Assembly: GCA_021432605.1 (NCBI GenBank)
Contig: MU271156.1
Location: 310,001-374,000, forward strand
Length of the DNA stretch: 64,000 nt
Direction of reading: 5' to 3'
Source: Coniochaeta sp. PMI_546
Lineage: Eukaryota; Ascomycota; Sordariomycetes; Coniochaetales; Coniochaetaceae
Position numbers and translations under genes: made by a program. Each line of letters opens with the position of its first letter. Position 1 is the first letter of the stretch. Positions 56,048-64,000 of the stretch are shown piece by piece. The notes under the pieces are model-generated. The model was not told the DNA's origin, did not search any database, and was given only the letters and a program-made list of their open reading frames with translations.

Positions 56048-57525
56048 GAGGGAGCTTATTAGCTGCAATTTTTAGCAATTTCAACCGCTTTTAAAGCTTA
56101 TTTTATCCTCTATGCTCAGCCATGACGGCAGGGGTATCTGCTTGAATTACTCTTGTATATTCTTGACCTCCACTTTGTGCTAAACCTAGCTCTTACCCTG
56201 CGGTATCAACAGGCATGAGACATTGAGGAGACACGGAAGCAACTCAAGGCTCTAAGCTCCAGCGTGAAGAGTATGACTTAAGAGTTCTCTGAGATTGATA
56301 ATCCCAAGGCCGAGGCACACCTCGTGTAATGAAGGCTCGGACTATATAATCACTACTAAGACCAGTCCATTATACATTTCGATGGGACAATACGTACGTG
56401 AGCCCGCTATCTCAACACATGTAAAATTAGCAGCACAAATAAAAAAAGGTAGACGAGTGAACCGACGATCACACGACTAGACGACTAGACGAGGATTTCA
56501 GAGACACAATCGTCGCGCACTCGCACATTAAAAAGTGAGGTAACAGGTTCCTGCGCTGACACACGTAGACGTAATCCTTCCACAGGCGTAATCCCAGAAT
56601 GACAATGAAACCGCTCGACCGATCAATACATCTATTCGGGTGGAGTTCGAACATATAGTAAAGGGTACAAAACTGTCACAAGTCCTGAATGGTCATGAGT
56701 ACCGCTCGGCGCTCGACTCGCCCTTCTCCGTCTAATCAGGTCTGTACTAACCGATATGCACATAGATCTATCCAAAAACAAGATTTCTCTCATAGCTCTA
56801 GAAAATGTAGTGGCAAAGACTCGAACACACGATTTCAGAGTACGTCTCGCCTGAAGATGATGTCACAAAGTTGGCAACAATGCATCACGCTTCAGAACCA
56901 AGTTAGGCAGCCACGTACATGGCTGCGCCACAGCCTCAAGTGGTGACGAAGCCCTTTGAAGGCCGCAGTGCATAGCACGATAGCCGGCGATGGGACGACA
57001 AAACCGTCCTTGACGGCGGCGCTCCCTTTGGTCTCGACGTATATGCCTCTCACAAGCGTGCTGCTTTGGATCGGGAACAGAGTCTCAGACATGTTGCTAG
57101 CTCGCAGTTGTTTTTGTCTGCTCTGGAAGACAGAGGCAGAAACATTAAGAAGCTCGAGACGCGAATGCTCAAGACCGAAGATCGGTGACGCCGATTATGC
57201 TCTGTCCGGCTTGGCAGGAACCTGGGACTCGTGTGTCTCTGATAATCAATGGATCCTCGTCCTGAGAAGAACCCAGTACACGTACATCTGGGATGCCGGT
57301 GGGCTGAAATCCCATAACGCCATGAAACGACGCGGTGCACACTTCTACTTAAGTTGTGCTCGCAAACATTCGACGCAACGCCTTTCTCGCAGAGCCACAG
57401 GACGCTTGACCTTCCCCGTCGCCGTCAGAGAGGTGCATATTTGGTTGCTGTATTGTTATAGCTCGAGGGAGGCATCTGAGGAGGTGAAAGGGTGGCAAGT
57501 GCCAGATGCCCTCTCTCTCTATTCT
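56048..57525. other. Convergent intergenic stretch (1.5 kb)
   Basis: Holds 3' untranslated regions of the reductase and of the anchored unknown protein. It includes an AT-rich patch near 56300-56470. A 317-codon plus-strand frame (56956-57909) overlaps the true exon on the opposite strand and shows no domain. Confidence 0.5.
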
Positions 57526-58703
57526 CTAGCCGGCAGCCGAGTTGTTCCCTGTGTTCAGTCCCTTGAATGTGGCATACACCTGCAGCGCCCCTTCAATGCT
57601 CTGTACCAGCCCAAACACCACCGTCAAGACCAGCACGAGCATGGCAACCCAGAACGTGTACCACTGGACGCCATTGCGAGAGTCATACCACCACTGCCGC
57701 ATCGTCTTCGGCTGGGTTTCATCAAAGGCCTGCTTGAGCATCACCAGCCGGTCTCTCCAGAAGGCGAATGCGTCTATTCGCCGGTCATCTGTCTTCAGTC
57801 GGCCGCACTGGGTGAGGCACTTGTCGAGACAGCCGTTGTCTGGAAGTGCGGAAATCCACTGCTTGGTCTCGGAATCGCGGGTTGGACAGAGGAGCGCCAG
57901 TGTCCGTAGAGTCTCCTCGGCAAGTCCGCCTGGCAGGAGACTGTTGGCGCTGTGCAAGACAAGTCAGCCGCATGCGCTTCCAGATTCACACACGTGTCTC
58001 GAAGAGATGGAACCAACCTTTGCCGCTGCGCCTCGAGAAACGAAGCGTGATGAAAGATATGTACCCTCTTATCATCTTCCGTCATCCGCAGGTGATCGGC
58101 CAAGTTATCTGTCCACGAGATTTGTAGCCCTGCAATCCGGTCGAGGTTGCTGGCCTTGAATAACTTCTCGAGCTTGACGGTCTCATTGGCGAGCTTCCTC
58201 TCGGGCTCAAAGTATTTCTGCACAAAGTCCCTCAGTGATCCTTGGTTCCAGAACACGCGGTTCTGCCCGGAGAATGCGTACGAGTAGCTGCCAAAGTTGG
58301 CCATCAACAGCAAGCTTGCCGTCAGGTCGATTGAGTTGTCGAGCATCTCCTCTTCGTTTTCGTGGTGTGTGCTCAGCTTGGACCGCAGCGAGGCCTTGAT
58401 GTCTTCCCGTACCATGCCGCTCCGCAGCTTGGCGGCACAAGCGGTGATATCGGCATGAGTTCTGGTTGCTACGTGGCGTCCACCGTCGTGAAGAGCATTG
58501 ATGCACTCTCTGCTGTAGTAGGCCCAGTATGTGTCGAGGCTGGAAAAGTCTGGGTCTAAACTGCGGAGCAGTCGCTGGTCGGTGGCCTGTGAGAAATCAC
58601 AGCATAAAAGGGTGGTTAAGATGGCGGATTTCGCGGATTGAGGAAGAGGGTGGTCAAAGACATTCTGGTTAAGGGGTGTGCTAGCAAGGCCGCCTGGTTC
58701 CAT
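57526..58703 (-). CDS. C-terminally membrane-anchored protein, unknown fungal family
   Basis: 369-residue protein. Exons 58018-58703 and 57526-57949; the 68-base intron has GTTGGT donor, GGCTGACT branch site and GCACAG acceptor and splits a Ser codon. The chain starts MEPGGLASTPLNQNVFDHPL, continues with a helical soluble domain (LLRSLDPDFSSLDTYWAYYS, LRDFVQKYFEPERKLANE) and ends with one transmembrane helix, FWVAMLVLVLTVVFGLVQ, leaving a short lumenal or external tail. The block FWRDRLVMLKQAFDETQPKT just before the helix recurs in many Pezizomycotina proteins of unknown role, as I recall. An earlier in-frame ATG (58841) would add 46 unlikely residues. It is divergent from the protease-PNG1 fusion gene with 376 bases between starts. 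Confidence 0.75.
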
Positions 58704-59079
58704 GGTGCAAGTCGTCACTTTGGGGTTGTGCTGCGTATGCTCTAGTATAAATGAGGTAGTGCTACGAGGCCCATATATGCTTATATTTTTAGTCCAAATA
58801 GAGACTCCCTCAAAATGGGAGCTTTTCCTATATAACGCCACTGACGCGGTTCCAACGACGAAAATGCAACATTGTCGGGCGATGGTGGCTGTGCCATGTG
58901 GTCTGCATCATGGAGGCCTGCCAAGGCTGCCTCGGCCGCGTCACTGTCGTTCAGCGCCAATTAGTCGGCATCCAGCCGCAAAGATGAGACACTTTATGAG
59001 CAGTCCAGTCGCTTCCGACGCAGTGATGGTCCTGTTGGGCATTCATTCACTCAACTTCCCTTTCATTCAGTGACACAAA
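58704..59079. promoter_or_regulatory. Shared divergent promoter of the anchored protein / protease-PNG1 fusion
   Basis: 376 bases between the two ATGs. The spacing would allow joint regulation. No recognised operator. Confidence 0.5.
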
Positions 59080-61647
59080 ATGGCGACCACTTTTCGAACT
59101 TCGGACGCACTCTCCCATAGAGCAACCGGTCGCTCTGGGTTCTTGAGCGGGCAATGGACGGAAAAGGGGAGCAACACATGGCCGAATCCCCAAATCTCAA
59201 TTGGACGCTTCATCCGCAAGTTCGGCAGAGTATCCTGCTGGGAGGCCACAGGGCCGGCTAGGGATGCATTCAACGAGATCGCTCCGAGGATCAAGGACTA
59301 CCTCGACAGGTCCGTCGAGCCTATAGCGGTCTGGGTAACATGGTCCATCTATATGTTTGGGAAGACCCAAAAGAGCGCCAACCCGACAATCGTGTTCTGC
59401 TGCGATGTCGCTGCGCACCGCAAGGAGGTCAGGGAACTCATCCTCGAGAGCGGCCTCCTGGACGGCTATCGAGGGATGAAGACAGCCCATATGCCCAAGG
59501 CTCCTGGTCTCGAGCAGCTTATACCGCTAGCGCCAGAAGACAGCCGGGGCGCAACCTGCCGTGTAGAATCCACAGCATCACGGTGGAATACAGGTTGCGG
59601 CGGCATGAAAGTCTTGGTCGGTGACTTCGGTGCTCATGCAACCATTGGCGGAACCATCCAAATAGGGGACAAATTTTACTACACCACGGCCGCACACCCA
59701 TTTCGACTTCGAGAGCCTGAGGATGAGGACACCAATTCTCCGCGCAGTGGCAACATTGGAGACGACGACGAGGGTAGCGGGATCGAGATTGACGGCTATG
59801 ATCGCGACGACATTACCGCCGATGCAGATGAAGCTTCCGACTCTGACGGCGACCCTATGACGATTGAGGAGCCGCTGAATATCTCGAATTCGGGCTCTTG
59901 GCTTAGTGAAACCACCTGCAAAGCTTTCGGCCCACAGCTAGGTGCCCCTTTTCTCACCTCATTTGACGAGCTCCAGCCCATGTCTGGTCTCGACTACGCC
60001 CTTATAGAGGTGTCGCTGTCTGCTCACAAGCGACCGAATGAGATTTTCAGTGCAGAAACCCAGCCAGGCTTGAGTACGGCAAGCACCAGAGTCAAAATCA
60101 AGGCTCTTTCGGATTCAAAGCACATGGAAGCAAGGGTCCTGTGCGCCACCTCACGAGGAGTTCTAACGGGAACTCTATCAGGCACCGCAGTGTACAGCCG
60201 ATTTCTGCACAGCAAGTGTTTCACCATGACCCTTAGCGTGGCCTTCGATTCGGCACTCGAGGTCGGCGACTGCGGTGCGTGGGTTGTCGACGCCGAGACG
60301 GGAGATTTGTACGGACATATAGTCGCCGGCTGCCCGAAGTCCGGAATCGCGATCGTGATACCCTTCGAGCCTATATTCGAAGATATCAAGCGGCGGACCG
60401 GAACACAACCGCGGCTTCCTGAAGGGAGGCCGGAGGCCAACCTGGCAGACGAAACCTGGGTCCTTGATCTGACAGAACGCTTTGGTGATCTCGTCGCCAC
60501 CCAAAAGAGAGATTTCGTCCTGTGGAAACAGGGTCGCATAGCGGAACAACACCGAGGCAAGACTGTCGATCCTCCTCCATATGCCTCATACGCTGAGACT
60601 CGGTGCCTACCTGTTATTCCTACCCCTCCGTCGCCCAATGACAGGGCATCGCAAAGATTCCGCAACATGCTCATTACACTGAGCAAAACGCCACTGCAGT
60701 ACGAGAACCCCGGCCTCCTAGACGAGGCTCTGAGCGTCGTGCCGCTGGAGAGAATCTACACTGAAGCGGACGAAGAGAGTCAGGCCCTCCGGAGCAAGGC
60801 AGACTTCCTAGGCGACAACAATCACCTGGAATGGGGCTACCAGGACTGCGTCATCCGTGCGCTGCTGCGCTGGTTCAAGCGCTCGTTCTTCACCTGGGTG
60901 AACAACCCGGCCTGCACGTGGTGCACAGAGACCACAATACCGATGGGAACAGTGGCCCCGACGCCCGAAGAGGCGGCATGCGGCGCGCTACGGGTCGAGC
61001 TGTACAAGTGCTCGAGTCGCTCGTGCGGAGCGTACCAGCGGTTCCCGCGGTACTCTGACCCCTGGAAGCTCCTGCAGACCAGGCGAGGCCGTGCCGGGGA
61101 ATGGGCAAACTGCTTCACCATGCTCTGCCGTGCCGTCGGGTCGAGGGCGCGCTGGGTCTGGAGTGCTGAGGACCATGTCTGGACCGAGGTGTACTCGGAG
61201 CACCAGCGCAGGTGGGTGCATGCCGACGCATGCGAGGAGGCCTGGGACATGCCATGGCTCTACACGGAAGGTTGGGGGAAGAAAATGAGCTATTGCATAG
61301 CATTTTCGCGGGACGGTGCGGCCGATGTCACGCGTCGATACGTCCGCAAGGAGGCACACGCAACCGCCCGGGACAGATGTCCGGAAGGCGCGCTGCTCTA
61401 TGTCCTAGCAGAAATCAAGAACCTGCGGCGGAAGGACATGCCAAAGGATGAGCGGTTTCGGCTCGAGAAGGAGGACGCTCGGGAAGAGAAAGAGTTGTCG
61501 GGCTTCATCGTCGCGACAATCACCAACGACCTTTGCGCTTCTGTGTTCTTGACGGTGGCAGGTGCTGAAGGTCAGATCTCTTCGCCGAACCAAGGCAAGC
61601 TTCGAGCGGAGGGTCAGATCATAACCAGGAGCCACGTTTCTCATTGA
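59080..61647 (+). CDS. Fusion: chymotrypsin-like protease domain with inactive-type PNG1 (peptide:N-glycanase)
   Basis: 855-residue intronless protein. Residues 1-160 form a lead-in domain ([25 protein letters not shown]). Residues about 180-430 look like a chymotrypsin-fold protease: YYTTAAHPF (His206), LDYALIEV (Asp305) and [10 protein letters not shown] (Cys398 where Ser is normal), with [10 protein letters not shown] after it; an acidic insertion (residues about 210-270) separates His and Asp. From about residue 455 it is a full PNG1: [25 protein letters not shown], the zinc Cys C612, C615, C644, C649, then the transglutaminase-like core. The expected GRCGEWANCF reads [10 protein letters not shown], so catalytic Cys is Ala672; His699 and Asp716 remain. 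[17 protein letters not shown] closes the normal PNG1 tail. Filamentous ascomycete PNG1 is, to my recollection, naturally inactive yet needed for growth. The fusion is what is new here. Confidence 0.88.
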   Translation: MATTFRTSDALSHRATGRSGFLSGQWTEKGSNTWPNPQISIGRFIRKFGRVSCWEATGPARDAFNEIAPRIKDYLDRSVEPIAVWVTWSIYMFGKTQKSANPTIVFCCDVAAHRKEVRELILESGLLDGYRGMKTAHMPKAPGLEQLIPLAPEDSRGATCRVESTASRWNTGCGGMKVLVGDFGAHATIGGTIQIGDKFYYTTAAHPFRLREPEDEDTNSPRSGNIGDDDEGSGIEIDGYDRDDITADADEASDSDGDPMTIEEPLNISNSGSWLSETTCKAFGPQLGAPFLTSFDELQPMSGLDYALIEVSLSAHKRPNEIFSAETQPGLSTASTRVKIKALSDSKHMEARVLCATSRGVLTGTLSGTAVYSRFLHSKCFTMTLSVAFDSALEVGDCGAWVVDAETGDLYGHIVAGCPKSGIAIVIPFEPIFEDIKRRTGTQPRLPEGRPEANLADETWVLDLTERFGDLVATQKRDFVLWKQGRIAEQHRGKTVDPPPYASYAETRCLPVIPTPPSPNDRASQRFRNMLITLSKTPLQYENPGLLDEALSVVPLERIYTEADEESQALRSKADFLGDNNHLEWGYQDCVIRALLRWFKRSFFTWVNNPACTWCTETTIPMGTVAPTPEEAACGALRVELYKCSSRSCGAYQRFPRYSDPWKLLQTRRGRAGEWANCFTMLCRAVGSRARWVWSAEDHVWTEVYSEHQRRWVHADACEEAWDMPWLYTEGWGKKMSYCIAFSRDGAADVTRRYVRKEAHATARDRCPEGALLYVLAEIKNLRRKDMPKDERFRLEKEDAREEKELSGFIVATITNDLCASVFLTVAGAEGQISSPNQGKLRAEGQIITRSHVSH

Positions 61648-61981
61648 TTGGATGGCGAAGGTATGAAGCCTTTGATATTTTCGGATAGAAGTTTACCAGC
61701 GTGTTCGGTCTCGACGTGGACCGCTCGGTGACCCTGGTTGGAATATTGGATCAATGTTTGATTTCGCGCTCGCTAGCGATTGCTACCTGGGCTGGGATGA
61801 ATATGCGGAGTTCATGAGGGCGATCTGCTGTGCCAATCTAAAATTACGCGACAAGGTGTACCGTCAGCCTAGGAAGCTGCTGCTGGACATCTAGACAGTT
61901 ATTATTTCAGCCAAGATTGGCTTACCATAGGTAGGTTATGCTCACCTTCAGGCATGCTTCAGGCATGAAACTATGAGTTAT
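61648..61981. other. Intergenic stretch
   Basis: About 330 bases past the fusion gene; presumed 3' untranslated region, nothing recognised. Confidence 0.5.
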
Positions 61982-62516
61982 TCAGCATAGATATACGATC
62001 GCATTCCTCATCGGATACGTTGGAGACCAAGTTGCAGCAGCCCATAACGTAATGTCTGATACGAGCCAGGGGATGGGCTTGACGCGGAGCTTGATGGCTG
62101 AAAGAGAGTCCCGAGTCGAGCAGATAGGGAACATACACCAGGTTTGTGAATAGTTCGAAGCTGGCATTGTCCAAGACGATGTCGACGCGCCGTCTACGGT
62201 AAGACTTCAGATAGTCCCACGCCCATGGCATATTGTTACTCACAATCCGGGCTCCGTCCTCGTAGATTGTCTTCGCTCCTTGAAGAACCTAGATCTGGTC
62301 GAGACTGAGAGAGCTCCGCGTGCTCAGATCGGTTGCGTTGCCCCAGAGTGCGATCTCGGTCATCTCAGAGAAGATCAAGGGCTGTGCTTCTTCATTGGTC
62401 TTTGTGAAGGCGCCGGCGTTGGTGAGCGACATGTATCTCTCACAGGTCTTTGACAGCTGCCATCTCGGTTCGAGTAAGGTCGACGGGACATCATTACTGT
62501 CTAGCTCACGCCTCAA
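61982..62516 (-). pseudogene. Relic of an ARMT1/DUF89 damage-control phosphatase gene
   Basis: Fragments on the minus strand match the ARMT1 family (DUF89, metal-dependent sugar-phosphate phosphatases that clear damaged metabolites). EMTEIALWGNATDLS (from the frame at 62289-62516) matches the LWGNATDLS motif; RVDIVLDNASFELFTNLV matches the strongly conserved VDIVLDNAGFEL motif carrying metal-binding Asp and Asn; IKLRVKPIPWLVSD matches the K-P-W-VSD motif. The pieces are interrupted: an in-frame TAG at 62289-62291 separates the first and second, and a one-base frame change near 62110 separates the second and third. No N-terminal half is recognisable upstream. It is therefore a host-gene remnant, probably from a duplication, with only the central part surviving. 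Confidence 0.7.
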
Positions 62517-63063
62517 ACTATGTTACTCGAGGCGGGATTCGACCCATGCTAAAGCAACGAGGAACCGAGCATGCTCAGAGTCTGAGATCGATTACTTCTT
62601 CGAAATGAATATAACGTTCTCGCAGTCCGCCAGAGTTGGGGGTGAGGGGAGAGACGCCGGCCCACCGATCGACCGTCCACATCTTCGAGAACGAAATGCG
62701 TTCGCTACCGGACTGTTCCAACACAGTCAACGGCCACACCACCAATCGAACACAGGCTGTGCCAAAACATTGGCGGCATCGCTAATCTGTGCCTGATCCC
62801 AACTGATAGCGAGGGTGGCATTCAGTATCCCCTTCTCAATTTAAGCTAAACATAGCTTATGCATCCGAGAAGAGTTATAAGATACAACTCAGACAAGTTC
62901 GGGAACTCTAGGAACCACTCAGACCACATACATAAAGCGCAACCCAACGCAAGCTGCGGCCGCCAAGCGGGACATATTTACGCAGAACCAGGAGTAGTTC
63001 TAGCCCAATGTAATTCAACATGTTTATTCTTACACAACACGTGTTTCCACCTCCCAGGTTCAT
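62517..63063. other. Intergenic stretch
   Basis: 547 bases between the ARMT1 relic and the AIM24 stop. It may include unrecognisable remains of the ARMT1 N-terminal region. A tRNA-like GGATTCGACCC string near 62535 does not fold into a tRNA. Confidence 0.45.
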
Positions 63064-63949
63064 CTACCTGACAAACTCCTTCAGGCCTGTCCCCTCCTCA
63101 AACGTAACCTTCCCATCCCTCGCAACAGTCGCAACGTGAACAGCGACGGCCCCGTCGCTGACCATACGCCCATCCTTCTCCTCCTTCGGCTTGCTCGCAA
63201 GTTCAACAGCATCCGGCACCTGCCCCGCCTCCACATCCGCAATCTCGGCCACCTGCTCGCGGCTCAGCACATCCCTCACCCTCGTACCCCTGCTCGACAT
63301 GACGACCGTCATGGGGCCCTTGAACTGCAAGAATAGCCTGTCGCCCCAGATAGTCCTCCTCGTCGCCGTACGTAGAGCGAATAGTACTCGGGCAAGGTAA
63401 CGGTAGGTGGATGTGTCGCGCAAATTATTCCAGAACCGACTCAGACCGGCCGGGACGAGGCGGCCAGCCGCGCTGATTATGGATTTCGGTATGCTCGGCA
63501 CCTGCAGCCGGAGACTGCTGCTCCGTAGCCTGAAGGGCAGGGGCGGATTGCGGTTGAGGCTGTACGCTACCACGTGGCTTGGGTGGAGGACTATCTCCTC
63601 ACCCTCGTCCAAGGTGAGCTGGTATGCCTGCCCAGGCGAGGACAGGGCTGCGAGACCGCGACCTGTGAGGTGCGTGTTGCCCCAATGTGCGAGCGACAGA
63701 CCGCGGTGGATGCGGGGGGAAGGCTGCAGAGTGTGGCCTGTCCAGGCGAGCAGGGCGTTGCGCTGAGCCACCATCCAGTCTGTCGTGCCATCGAGGTGGA
63801 GGACGGAGAAGGTCGTGGTCGGCGAGGAGGTGGCGATGAGGGCTGTTAATGGCGTGGTGGAGGTTATGCGTTGGTAGAGGAAGGGGATGCCGAGGGCGGC
63901 GCGGCGGAGGGGGGACAGCAGTGTTAGTGTGGATTGGGCCTGACATACG
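63064..63949 (-). CDS. AIM24: AIM24 mitochondrial protein, C-terminal part (gene continues beyond window)
   Basis: The visible exon encodes 294 residues plus stop. AIM24 proteins have a TRAP-like beta-barrel fold and are linked to mitochondrial inner-membrane (MICOS) organisation. Family segments: GTTDWMVAQRNALLAWTGH, SLAHWGNTHLTGRGLAALS, YQLTLDEGEEIVLHPSHVVAY, and later RRTIWGDRLFLQFKGPMTVV with SSRGTRVRDVLSREQV. The exon starts at 63949, after a CAACTAAC branch site and GTCAG acceptor in the intron that runs from 63950 to beyond 64000; the reading frame stays open through AQSTLTLLSPLRRAALG, confirming the exon extends above the internal Met. The N-terminal exon with the mitochondrial presequence lies outside the window. 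The stop is at 63064-63066. Confidence 0.87.
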
Positions 63950-64000
63950 TTAGTTGATCTTGTTGTTTAAGGTGCAAAAAGAAAACTCATACGTTCTCGA

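Noticed and set aside
56956-57909. 317-codon plus-strand frame
   Set aside because: Overlaps the spliced exon of the anchored protein on the other strand; no domain and unusual composition.
62520-62590. tRNA-like string GGCGGGATTCGACCC
   Set aside because: T-stem does not pair properly and there is no D arm or anticodon stem on either strand.
1-64000. Retroelements, DNA transposons, CRISPR arrays or rRNA genes
   Set aside because: No reverse transcriptase, integrase, transposase, long terminal repeats, spaced direct repeats or 5S-like sequence was recognised by eye; small degraded relics could be missed.

Overview
The window is nuclear DNA of a filamentous ascomycete (Pezizomycotina, most likely Sordariomycetes). 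The evidence is: short introns of about 50-90 bases with GTRNGT donors, CTRAC-type branch sites and YAG acceptors; interrupted tRNA genes; HET-domain genes; an AA9 LPMO; a hydrophobin; and scattered TACCTAAGGTACC-type palindromes. No rRNA, CRISPR array, prokaryotic operon, recognisable retroelement or intact transposon was seen. Class placement is inferred from protein resemblance alone.

Layout. 0-10 kb is gene-poor and accessory: the 5' end of an AA9 LPMO gene, a weakly supported small gene, an intron-bearing tRNA-Ala(AGC) with degenerate copies of its own 5' end beside it, an SDR-like protein lacking the usual catalytic Tyr, and a large F-box-like protein. 11-35 kb is a mostly housekeeping block: eIF3e, mitochondrial ribosomal protein mL49, the ARID subunit Swi1 of SWI/SNF, tRNA-Asp(GTC), a fungal zinc-finger protein, an unknown 89-residue protein, an RPAP1-like RNA polymerase II assembly factor, condensin SMC4, an ELYS-like nuclear pore protein and a single-pass membrane protein. 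Divergent pairs share short promoters (eIF3e/mL49, SMC4/ELYS, COQ1/VMA12).

35-64 kb mixes accessory and core genes: a cytochrome P450, a secreted hydrophobin, COQ1 prenyl diphosphate synthase, V-ATPase assembly factor VMA12, an Eco1-type zinc-finger protein without an acetyltransferase domain, two HET-domain genes flanking a PSD/PsiD-like decarboxylase, an LTB4DH-type reductase, an unknown C-terminally anchored protein, a remarkable fusion protein, an ARMT1/DUF89 relic and the 3' part of AIM24.

The most unusual locus is 57.5-61.7 kb. One intronless 855-codon frame joins a chymotrypsin-like protease domain, whose apparent nucleophile is Cys in a GDCGA context, to a complete PNG1 (cytosolic peptide:N-glycanase) module whose catalytic Cys is Ala. 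It is divergently paired, across 376 bases, with the membrane-anchored unknown protein and lies a few kb from the HET genes. I infer a possible non-self recognition or proteostasis sensor; the sequence shows the architecture, not the role.
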